From positions 6,353,001 to 6,417,000 of the forward strand of contig NZ_CP108054.1 of NCBI RefSeq assembly GCF_036173125.1: a stretch of 64,000 bases of DNA. Direction: 5' to 3'. Every line of letters begins with the position of its first letter. The first letter of the stretch is position 1. The DNA comes from Streptomyces sp. NBC_00286 (lineage in GTDB: Bacteria > Actinomycetota > Actinomycetes > Streptomycetales > Streptomycetaceae). The translations under genes and the position numbers were made by a program. Positions 33,379 to 42,100 of the stretch are shown here, piece by piece. The notes under the pieces are model-generated. The model worked only from the letters and a program-made list of their open reading frames with translations, was not told the DNA's origin and searched no databases.

Positions 33379-34242
33379 GTGACAGCAGCGCTTACCGTGG
33401 CCAGGAATAATTTTCACAAGAATCTCGTAGAAAAGCACACCCTTTCACTGTCACCTGACAATGTGGCTTCAAATGCCGATAGCAGTCAAAGGACGAGTGT
33501 ATCCATCGCATTGCGGATCGCACAGGATCTCTCCGCCCAGACTATTACAGCGAAACTCAAGGGGCAGCGAGCTGGAAAACAGTTCGAGGAGGCCGTGGAG
33601 GAGTTCCTGGCAGAGACATTCTCCTTCTTTCAGTCTCTCCGCCCGGGTGATTGGGCCATCGAGAATGTCGGCGGGTCGCGTGCCGAGTATCAAATCTCCA
33701 AGTACGAACCCTACACTCATCTGGCTGACCTAGCGAGTGCTATTAAGAACGACCGGACTCTCGCTTCCGTGCTGGGAAACTCATACGAAATCAGTCCTGA
33801 TATTCTGATACTGCGAAAGCCCGAGTCAGACGAGACGATCAATCGCGATCACGATCTAGTAGACGCGACCTCTGGCCAATACGCTGTCATTAGGATGGCT
33901 AATCAGGAGCGACCCATCGTGCACGCTATAGTTTCATGTAAGTGGACCTTGCGCAGCGACCGCGCCCAGAATGCACGCTCGGAGGCCTTGAATGTGATCC
34001 GGAACCGGAAAGGACGAACCCCGCATATCGTGGTCGTCACCGGGGAGCCCTCGCCTTCCAGGCTGGCATCCCTAGCCCTGGGAACCGGCGACATCGACAC
34101 GGTTTACCATTTCGCTCTTCCGGAACTAATCGGAGCAGTCAACGAAACCGACAACGACGAGGCGATCAGCATGCTTCACACCTTGGTCGCTGGTAAACGC
34201 CTCCGTGATATTAGTGACCTGCCGCTGGATCTAGCCGTCTAG
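33379..34242 (+). CDS. NgoMIV-family type II restriction endonuclease
   Basis: 287 residues, nearly the length of NgoMIV (286). Residues known to matter in NgoMIV occur here shifted by one: Glu70 (KQFEEAVEEF), Asp141 (EISPDILIL), the SCK triad 186-188 with catalytic Lys188 (AIVSCKWTLRSDRAQNARS) and Glu202; the base-contacting RSDR segment (Arg192, Asp194, Arg195) is also kept. GCCGGC recognition is therefore likely. The tetrameric enzyme cuts DNA lacking the cognate C5 methylation. GTG start with AGGAG ten bases upstream; codon use and GC are lower than the chromosome. Downstream is a strong terminator. Confidence 0.92.
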   Translation: MTAALTVARNNFHKNLVEKHTLSLSPDNVASNADSSQRTSVSIALRIAQDLSAQTITAKLKGQRAGKQFEEAVEEFLAETFSFFQSLRPGDWAIENVGGSRAEYQISKYEPYTHLADLASAIKNDRTLASVLGNSYEISPDILILRKPESDETINRDHDLVDATSGQYAVIRMANQERPIVHAIVSCKWTLRSDRAQNARSEALNVIRNRKGRTPHIVVVTGEPSPSRLASLALGTGDIDTVYHFALPELIGAVNETDNDEAISMLHTLVAGKRLRDISDLPLDLAV

Positions 34243-34265
34243 AAGGCTGCTGAAAAACTTGTTGC

Positions 34266-34296
34266 GGGGCTGTCCGGCCGGAGGCCGGGCGGCCCC
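34266..34296. terminator. Strong intrinsic terminator
   Basis: 14-bp stem (34266-34279 with 34283-34296) with two G-U pairs, a 3-base GGA loop and TTTCGTT after it on the plus strand. It separates the restriction gene from the convergent six-gene operon and probably works in both directions. It is the clearest factor-independent terminator in the window. Confidence 0.85.
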
Positions 34297-34443
34297 TTTC
34301 GTTATGCGGTGGCAGGGGCGAGGTGTCAGGTGGTGGTTGGTGCGAGTGAGTCCGAGGGTGATCAATCGGCGGAGTCCCTATCAGGCCAGCCCTCGGGGAA
34401 TTACGTGACGTTCAACCTGGGGGATATGCCGTCATGCACAAGT

Positions 34444-36147
34444 TCACAGACGCTGCTGTGCCACGCCGTTCACCGAAAGATCCGAGTCCAGATCGGGCGA
34501 CGGAGCCGGTGGCGTTTCGCCTACTTGGACTCCCCGTCCCACGTCCCCATCATTTGTGAGGACCCCCACGTCCAGGAAGGGCACGTCGGTGTGCGAGAGG
34601 AGCCGCACCAGCTCACCGTCGAGACCGGCCTGGAGCGGGGTCCCGTCCTTTCCGAACGAGTCGATCTCGCTGTCGAACAGAAGCCGTTTGGTGGCCTCAT
34701 GGGTCACCTTCACCCCGAGGATGCCACTGTGGTCGTAGCGGAACTGCACGAGGACTGCGTTGCGTTCAGGGTCGCGCTCCGGCTTCGGGAGCCGGACTTC
34801 CAGACAGGAGAGCGGAAAGGCCCGGTCGCTGTCCGCTAGGTAGCCCGCTTCGCCCTCAATGATCTCCACGTTGACGGAGATCGCATTCGGTCGCGAGGGG
34901 GTAAAGCGCCGCTCACCCCTCGCGATCAGGGTGCGGTTTCGGCGGATGATGGGCTGGAAGCCCTTGCGGGGGCCGGCATCGAAAGCAGTGCCGAGATCGT
35001 AGTTGGTAACGAGGCTGAAGCGGTCGCGCTGGTCAGGGTCGTCGAGGGCTGCTGAGTAGATCGCCGCGCCTCGTGCGACTGCCGTCATGGGGTGGCACAG
35101 CGCCGCTGGGACGATCCGATCGGCACCCAGGATGCGGCCCACAGACTCCCGAGCCTCCGGAATCTGCGACGTACCGCCGATCATGAGCACGGTATCGATG
35201 CCGTCGGGAGCAATCCCAGTGTCGTCGAGGCACTGCTCCAAGGGTTCCATCGCGCGCTCGATCAGCGGTGAAACGGCCGCGAGGTACTCCTCCCTCGACA
35301 CGGTCAATGTCCTTCCCAGGGCCGGGAGGTCGAAGGGCACCTCGGCCGCGTCGGTACGTGAGAGGGCGATCTTCGTGAGCTCCACGTCGCGGCGCCAGCG
35401 GTTGCGCTCTTCGGTGCTCAACTGCTCAGGCACCTGGCCGAGCTTTCCCAAGAAGATCCGGGCCAGCGCTTCATCGAACTCCAAGCCTCCGAGCGCCGCG
35501 ATGCCCCGCGAAGACAGCTCCTCGAAGTACTTGCCGTCGTAGTGCAGGACGGTGACATCGATGGTGCCGCCGCCCCAGTCGAAGATCAGGAAGCGTCCGG
35601 GGATGTCGATGTCATTGGCGTACGAGACGGCCGCGGCCGTGGGCTCGTTGAGGAGAGCCTTGACCTTGATGCCGGCCAACCGCGCCGCGGCACGGGTCCT
35701 GTACCGCGCGCCTCCGGTGGCGTTCGCGGGCACGGTAACGACGGCTTCGCGGAGGTCGAGGAAACTGCGCTGCGCGGCTGTCTTCATCTGGGCGAAGAGC
35801 GACGCGGCGGCAGCCGTGCTGCGGAAGGGCTCGCCGCCCAGCCAAACGTGATGCTCCTCCAAGAGAGGCGCTCCTGGGTCCACCTGTTCCGCACCAGCGG
35901 AGCGGGTACCGAGCATGCGCTTGACCGCGTCCACGGGCTCGCCTGGCGCTGTCTTGGCCGCCCAGCCGAAACACAGGGTGCGCTGAAGGTCCCGGACGGC
36001 GAGGACTGAGGGGAACAGCTCCTCGAACTCCGGCTGACGCCACTGAGCAGGGATGCTGTCATTGTCTATGGGCACGGTCTCGGTGTTCACGCCGTCGGAA
36101 TGAGCGACAACCGAGTTACTCGTGCCGAAGTCGATACCGAATGTCAA
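34444..36147 (-). CDS. Hsp70-like ATPase of the six-gene operon
   Basis: 567 residues. A full Hsp70/actin-type nucleotide-binding domain: GIDFGTSNSVV (phosphate 1, residues 4-14), VVTVPANATGGARYRTR, LLNEPTAAAVSY, FDWGGGTIDVTVLHY (phosphate 2, ~186) and VLMIGGTSQIPEARES (adenosine, ~317). A ~150-residue beta-rich substrate-binding-like region follows (RFTPSRPNAISVNVEIIEGE) but the helical lid and a DnaK-type C-terminus are absent. It is thus a specialised paralogue, not the housekeeping DnaK. Start is TTG 36147 after GGAGG, overlapping the preceding stop as TTGA. Last gene of the operon. Confidence 0.9.
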   Translation of the reverse strand: MTFGIDFGTSNSVVAHSDGVNTETVPIDNDSIPAQWRQPEFEELFPSVLAVRDLQRTLCFGWAAKTAPGEPVDAVKRMLGTRSAGAEQVDPGAPLLEEHHVWLGGEPFRSTAAAASLFAQMKTAAQRSFLDLREAVVTVPANATGGARYRTRAAARLAGIKVKALLNEPTAAAVSYANDIDIPGRFLIFDWGGGTIDVTVLHYDGKYFEELSSRGIAALGGLEFDEALARIFLGKLGQVPEQLSTEERNRWRRDVELTKIALSRTDAAEVPFDLPALGRTLTVSREEYLAAVSPLIERAMEPLEQCLDDTGIAPDGIDTVLMIGGTSQIPEARESVGRILGADRIVPAALCHPMTAVARGAAIYSAALDDPDQRDRFSLVTNYDLGTAFDAGPRKGFQPIIRRNRTLIARGERRFTPSRPNAISVNVEIIEGEAGYLADSDRAFPLSCLEVRLPKPERDPERNAVLVQFRYDHSGILGVKVTHEATKRLLFDSEIDSFGKDGTPLQAGLDGELVRLLSHTDVPFLDVGVLTNDGDVGRGVQVGETPPAPSPDLDSDLSVNGVAQQRL

Positions 36148-37352
36148 CTCGTCCTCCGAGGCGACTGGTTGTCTTTGTCGGAAATCTTGCCCGGCGTCTG
36201 CTGCGCCTGCAGACGCCGGGGAATGGAGACGCTGCCGACGGATCCCGGCACCCGTGCCGCGCTGCGGCGAGATGTCTTGCGGTCGTTAGCGGGGGCAACC
36301 GAGGGGCCGACGGAGTCCTCAGCTGCCTCTGCCGACACCGGTTTGTGGCGGTGTCCTGCAGGTTCGGGGGCGTCTGCTCGACTCGTGCTATCAGCGAGCA
36401 CATCGGCATCTTGTGCAGCGGCCTCTTCGGTCGGCTGCCTTGTCGTACCCGCGGGCTCCGAGTGCGCGGAGGGAGCCTCATTGTCGAGGCTGTCTTGGTC
36501 TTCGAGACTCTGTTCTTCGCGCAGGAGCTTCACGACCGTGGCGTTGTCTTGCATTTGATCGTGCTCAGGCTGCATTTGCGCCTCATCGTCAGCCGGCGGT
36601 GTGTCAGCGTCTACTGAGCCGCTGCGTCGGTCCTTGTACTTGCGTGAGGCAGACCCATGGCGCTTTCCTGCTGGTGCAGCAGACTGCCCGCTCCGCAGGG
36701 GGCGAATCCACCCGCGCTCGAGCGTCCGCCCGGTTTCGGCATCAGCGTATGCGGGGCTGACCAGCTCGAACACGTCGCCGTCCGAAGGGGTGGGGGCGGG
36801 CATGCCGGTCCCGTCCGCCAGGTTGAACGTCGACAGATCGGAGAGGTCCGAAATCCGCCGCAATCCTGCGAGTGCCAGTTCCTTATCGATGCGTTCCTGG
36901 AGCTGCGCGAGTGTGCCGGCGTGTGCTGCGGCACGGTCGATCACAGCCAACTGGGCCAGGTGGCGGTCCCGAGACCTCATACCGTCGACGACGCCCGCCC
37001 TGACGCCCTCTGAGATCTGGCGACCAACCGTTCTGATGGTCTGGGCGAGCGCCTCAGGGCCGTCTTCTCCCTTGGCCAACTCATCCTCGATGGCGCGCAG
37101 TCCCTCAGTAATCCTAGGTACAACAGAAGCCAGCACTGACGCTAGGAGCGCAGCAGCGTCAAAGGTGCCGGCTTCGCAGCGCGGATGCCCCTCACCGATG
37201 TCGATGACGATCTGCGGCGGCCGTGCACGCGAGGGATCGACTGCAGAAGCAGGTGCGCCGCCGGCTCGATCCTTTCGGCTCTTGGGGGGCGGCTGCCCCG
37301 CTCGGCGTTTGTGCGCGCCGGATCCGCTGCCGCCGTGGGACTTGTTCTTCAC
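36144..37352 (-). CDS. GrpE-like protein with long acidic tail
   Basis: 402 residues. Residues ~1-50 are basic and disordered (GSGAHKRRAGQPPPKSRKD). Residues ~60-165 are long helices (AALLASVLASVVPRITEGLR, HAGTLAQLQERIDKELALAG) and ~170-225 a small beta region (DVFELVSPAYADAETGRTLE, RGWIRPLRSG) in the order and spacing of a GrpE helix-plus-beta-wing nucleotide-exchange factor. Similarity is weak but its place directly before the Hsp70-like gene supports it. The last ~175 residues are disordered and acidic (DADTPPADDEAQMQPEHDQM) with a basic end, not seen in GrpE. GTG 37352 overlaps the upstream stop (GTGA). Confidence 0.6.
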   Translation of the reverse strand: MKNKSHGGSGSGAHKRRAGQPPPKSRKDRAGGAPASAVDPSRARPPQIVIDIGEGHPRCEAGTFDAAALLASVLASVVPRITEGLRAIEDELAKGEDGPEALAQTIRTVGRQISEGVRAGVVDGMRSRDRHLAQLAVIDRAAAHAGTLAQLQERIDKELALAGLRRISDLSDLSTFNLADGTGMPAPTPSDGDVFELVSPAYADAETGRTLERGWIRPLRSGQSAAPAGKRHGSASRKYKDRRSGSVDADTPPADDEAQMQPEHDQMQDNATVVKLLREEQSLEDQDSLDNEAPSAHSEPAGTTRQPTEEAAAQDADVLADSTSRADAPEPAGHRHKPVSAEAAEDSVGPSVAPANDRKTSRRSAARVPGSVGSVSIPRRLQAQQTPGKISDKDNQSPRRTS

Positions 37353-39151
37353 TGGCTGCTGCTCTCTGGAGGGAGGGGCGGGCAGTTCTCGGCCGCGGCT
37401 GGAAGCCCTACATTTTGGCAGGCGGCGCGGACGATGCCCCAAGCAGCCTGGTCGCGAGCGTAGTCCTGCTCCTGCTGCGTCGGCGGGGCTGTACGGCGCG
37501 GTATCGGTGGCGCTCCGGCCCCGGTCGGAGCCGCATCGACTGCAGGGTTGGCCCACTTCTGCGGCATCAAGGGAAGAAGGAACGGCTCGACGGGAGCTTG
37601 GCCCCGCTCTCGCATCTGAATGGCGTCCTTGGCCTCATTGACCATGGCCTCGCCATCCTCGTCGAGTGCCCGCCGCAGGGTCCGCCACTTGCCCTTCCAC
37701 AGCTCGGTCGGCGCTCCGTCTGGTGCGTCCAGAACGAGGTAGGGGTTGAGAACGTGGTCGCCTTCACGATGGCGCTGCAACTGGCGCAGCACTTCGCGGT
37801 TGCGCTCGAGATTGACGCGCCCCGCTCCAGGCAGTTGGTCCTCGCGCAGCCCGTAGCCCGGCCTCACCGGACTGATCATTTCCAAGGCCTGCTCGTATGC
37901 TTCGTCTCCGGAGCCGTTGAGCACCAGCAGGTAGGCAATAAGGTTCTTGGCCTCCCAGCCACCAGCCGTCCATACCTCCCGCAGAGCGTTCGCGTCGTTC
38001 CGTGCGTGTTTGAAGAGCGAGTCAGCCCGCTTGTGGTCCTTGCTCAGCTCTGCCCGGTGCGCGGCACGAAGAGAGCGGTGCATGCGCCGTACGACGTACC
38101 AGCTGCCGAATGCCTTGTCACGGCGCAGGTTTACCGGCGCTTGAGGGGCAAGTCTCTCCAGTGCAGGCCACAGCCATTTCTGAGCGGACAGATCGGAGGG
38201 GATCCGGCCGGTTGAACGCACGTGGGCCAGATCGGCTGCCATTCGGCGCTGCTCGTCCGTCAACCCGTGTGTTTCATCAAGTACGGCGATGTCGCCGCAG
38301 GCGAGCCGGAAGCGGAACTCCCGGCGGGCTTGCTCATCGGTCCATCCAAGTTCGCCCACGCCCTCCATATCCACCTGCGACGGTGTGAGGCGGGCCTGGA
38401 GGTAAAGTCGGCGATCACCATCGTCCGGGACTGCTCTGGCTGAAAGGTGCCCGTCGTCGATGAGGTCGTCGACAACGGGGAGCGGCAGAGAGTCCATGAG
38501 CCTCTGCTGGTTCTCAACGGGCACCCGGACATATCCGGCGAGGCGCACGTGGTCCGCGTACAGCTGCCATGTCTCATCGCTCCCGTCTTCCGGCGTGCTG
38601 CCGTACCCAGTGGGTGCCTGGTCGAGTCCGCCCTCCAGAAGTGCGCGGGCTCGTACGGCAAGGCGCGGTGGGAGAAGCCTGTCCAGCGATCTCCTTGCCT
38701 CTACGAGACTCTGGACAGCGGTGAGCGGCGGCATGGGTAGCACGGCAGCGACCAGATCTTTGGCCAGTTGATCCGCCGTGATGTCGGACGCAAGGCTTTC
38801 AAGTCGCGGCGCAGGGTGGCCAGCGTCCCGTGCTGCGACGGCCACCGCGCGGGCCGCTTGCTGCGCTGCTATCCAAGCCGACTCGGATTCGAATCCGTCC
38901 GGGATGGGCGTCTCTGGCGACTGAGACACAGGCGAGGCGGACTCGCGCACTGGGGCGTCCTCTGCCGGGCCCAGCGTCTTGGGGTCGGCGTCTGCATGCG
39001 AGCGCTCCGCTCCGATCGGCGCCTCGTTCGCCCGCGCGGCGATCAGCGCGAGTCGGCGCTGTCGCTCGCGCTCGATCAAGTCCTCTCGGGTCGGTGCGGT
39101 AGCCGGGCGGTCCTTGGCTGCGGGATGCGAGAACAGCGGGCCAGCGGTCAC
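37349..39151 (-). CDS. Large protein with a degenerate J-domain
   Basis: 600 residues. Residues ~1-130 are charged helical and linker sequence; ~130-460 a helical body without recognised family (LAGYVRVPVENQQRLMDSLP, EFRFRLACGDIAVLDETHGL). Residues ~468-512 read NPYLVLDAPDGAPTELWKGK then WRTLRRALDEDGEAMVNEAK, which follows the J-domain pattern (Y-x-V-L near the start, W-R-x-L before the loop, NEA after it), but the HPD tripeptide is replaced by DED. A Pro-rich tail follows. Read with the GrpE-like and Hsp70-like neighbours it completes a chaperone triad (inference). GTG start 39151 overlaps the helicase stop. Confidence 0.6.
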   Translation of the reverse strand: MTAGPLFSHPAAKDRPATAPTREDLIERERQRRLALIAARANEAPIGAERSHADADPKTLGPAEDAPVRESASPVSQSPETPIPDGFESESAWIAAQQAARAVAVAARDAGHPAPRLESLASDITADQLAKDLVAAVLPMPPLTAVQSLVEARRSLDRLLPPRLAVRARALLEGGLDQAPTGYGSTPEDGSDETWQLYADHVRLAGYVRVPVENQQRLMDSLPLPVVDDLIDDGHLSARAVPDDGDRRLYLQARLTPSQVDMEGVGELGWTDEQARREFRFRLACGDIAVLDETHGLTDEQRRMAADLAHVRSTGRIPSDLSAQKWLWPALERLAPQAPVNLRRDKAFGSWYVVRRMHRSLRAAHRAELSKDHKRADSLFKHARNDANALREVWTAGGWEAKNLIAYLLVLNGSGDEAYEQALEMISPVRPGYGLREDQLPGAGRVNLERNREVLRQLQRHREGDHVLNPYLVLDAPDGAPTELWKGKWRTLRRALDEDGEAMVNEAKDAIQMRERGQAPVEPFLLPLMPQKWANPAVDAAPTGAGAPPIPRRTAPPTQQEQDYARDQAAWGIVRAACQNVGLPAAAENCPPLPPESSSQ

Positions 39152-42100
39152 AGCTCCTCCTCGGCGAACTCCACCAAGTCACTCGTGACTGCGGCAGGGG
39201 TCCGGTCCAAGCAATATGCATCGACGAAGGCCACCCGCTTGGCCAGGCCGCTCTCGGTGATGAAGCCGCTGCACTCTCCGAGTCTCGGAGCCATGGCCTC
39301 CAACTGAGCGGATTCCAGGGGGTGCTTCACCACCACCGCAAAAGGCTCCTCCGCGAACTCGCCCTCGGCGATGGCAATACGACCGAAGGGGCTCTCTCGG
39401 ACTTCTGCGTAGAGGTCTGTCCGGTCCTCGGCCCAGCGCTCCAGCAGTTTGCCGTGCGCGGCGATGTCCACGGAGAGCGGCCGACCGCGCAGGACGCCGA
39501 TCAGGTCTCCGGCGAGCCTCCAGTCGAGCAGCGGGTGGAGCCGCATGTTGGAGTAGTCGCGCAGACAGCGGTAGCACGATCCGTTGCAGTCCGTTGCATG
39601 CTCCGAGCTGAGTCCTCCGAGGTATCCGTCAACAGCGTCGAGGAACTCCTCAATGTGGTCGGGCGATCCGAGGTGGGTGCTGAATCCCGCGCCGTTTTCG
39701 AGGCTATCGGCGAGGTAGGCGAGCACCGGTGAGGATGCCGTCGCCGAACCGTGGATGCCTGCCAGCAGCTCCTCAGATTGCACATCGAGGAATGGGGCAG
39801 CGGCGCGGCGCAGGAGCGCGGCAAGCGAATACCAGGCTGCTCGTCGGCCGTGGTAGGCATCGCGGAACCCGTGCGGCTGCTCGTACAGGGAGATGTCGAA
39901 CCGCAGACCGCGGTCCGGATCGAGGGGCGCCCGGGCTCCGAGGAACAGCATGTCGGTGTGCTCTGTGGCCCCCAGCGCGGTCTTCATGTCGGCCTGCGCC
40001 TTCGGGTTGTCCACTACGTGGTAGCCGCCCCATGAGCCGTGCACCTTCTTGAACCGGTAGAGGCGGCCGTTGTTGCTGTTGATCGTGAAGCGGTCGCCGC
40101 TTCCCGCGTGGACGACCAGCCAGTCGTCAGCATTCCGTTCCACACGGGGAGCGTCCTTCTCAAGATCGGCTGCCGTGCGGGAACTGGCGCCGCCGTGGCC
40201 CCATTCGCGAATGCCGTCATAATCGCGCGGTGTTCCGGCACGGAAGCCCGCAGGCTCGCGTATGGGCAGCGCGGCGTAGTTGCTTCCCGAAGCCCCGCAC
40301 GCGGGGCAGGACTTGAGGTCTTCGCCTTCCTCAAGTTCCTCAAGCTGCTGGATGTGTGCGCACAGGCGGCACAGAGCGACCCAGATCTCTGAGCCGAAGG
40401 GCTCCTCCTCTGCCGAAGGCTGCTTGAGTCCAGGCCTGAAGGAGGCGATTCCCATGGACTGGTAGAGGCGTCCGTCGCGCGGAGTCTCGGATCCCGGCGC
40501 GAACTTGCTCAGCGCCACGGCCAGGTTGCGGTCGATCGCTCCGGGCGGAGGCCACGGGAAGTTCTGCTCAGGCCGCTCCGTGTAGAGGTAGCGGACGCGC
40601 GTTGGGAAGCCGAACATCGGCAGAAGCCCGGTTTCAGCCAGCCGCTGGCTGAGCTCCACGTGCCCCATGCCCGAGGCAGCCTCGGTGCCGAGCCGGTCCA
40701 AGAGATCCTTGATGCAGAGGATCGGATCGATGGACGCGACGGACTCCGGCGTCCTGGCTTGGAGTGCCCGAGCCGCCGACTCGATATCCGCGTGGTGCCC
40801 GTCCACCCAGCGGTGCACCGCCTCTCGGTGCACTGGCCAGTCAGCCGCAAGCCCGAATTGGCCGTGGACGTTCTTGGTGAGACCGGGATCGCCCTTGCCC
40901 CGTGCGGCGGCCACCGCATCGAATGCCTGCCGCAGGACTTCGCTGAGCAGCACCCGCTCGAAGATCGACCGCATGCCGAGGGCGAGGTACGGCGGCGGGG
41001 TCGGGGCGTTCGTGATCTCTTCCGGCCTGGCGAAGTAGTGCTCGTCGTGGCTGCGTCCCCGGCAGATGGTCAGAGCCGTGGCCGCGGGGCTGTCGCGGCG
41101 GCCGGCCCGGCCTACGCGCTGCTGGTAGTTGAAGCGGGTGGGCGGCATGTTGGCGAGCAGCACCGTGTTGAGGGAGCCGACGTCGACGCCAGCCTCCATC
41201 GTCGTCGTCACGGAGAGGACCTCGATGCCGTCGGCGACCGGGACGTCGTCCTCACCGATGAAGGCCTTCTGGAACCTGGCCTGGCGCGACTGGGCGTCGA
41301 TGCGGTCGGTCTGCCCTGTGAGCTCGGCGGCACGAAGCGGGAAGTCTCCTGTACTGGCCCGGGCCTTCCACGCGTAGTAGTCGTCGTTGAGGGCGCCCGT
41401 GAACTGCATTGGGCTGCTCGGCAGTTCAGCCCGGCACTTCGTGCAGAGGCCCACGCCCGGGTGGAGATGCGGACGCCGACAGCTGCTGCAGGTCCAGATG
41501 CGTCCGTCTCCTGGCCTGAGGGAGACTCTGGACGGGTCGATGGTGTACTGCGCGACCGCCGGTCCCCAAGCAACCAGCACACGGCCCTTGATGGTGTCGA
41601 CGTCGACACCATCGCGCTGCGCGACCTGCTTCCAGAAGCGGAATAGGGGAGCCGGAGGTGTCTCGGAGGCAGCGCGCAGCTCATGGAAGCGCCGGAGGAG
41701 ACCGAGGATCCGCAGACTGGCGCGGGCGAGCGCGGCATCAGAATCCGGCGGCATTTCGACCGGGGAGCGGTCGCCGGAGAGGCTGAGCCATCCGAGTCCG
41801 AGCGACTCGAAGTCGCGGCCGGCGCCGGAGAATAGTCCGAAGACGAACTCGCGCCCCAGGCTGCCGTCGATGCGTCTGAGGTACTCCTCTTGCTCCTCAG
41901 TAAGCCCGGGCTTGAGGCCCCGGCCCCTCTCCCAGTCGAAGAGCGCGGTCCACGGAATGTCCTTGTACTCCTGGAGCGAGGCAGCCGGGCCGCCTGGATT
42001 GGCCCCGTAGTCGAGGAGGAGTCCGCGCAGGTCGTAGCGGAGATCCTGGAGCGAGGGCAGGGCGCCGAGCACTGACTCCAGTTCGGGCTGCCGCTCAGGC

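Noticed and set aside
34297..34443. Small ORF and possible IS end after the terminator (GGCTGCTGAAAAA near 34243)
   Set aside because: The ORF lacks family resemblance and a ribosome site; the IS-like text is too short to support a call.
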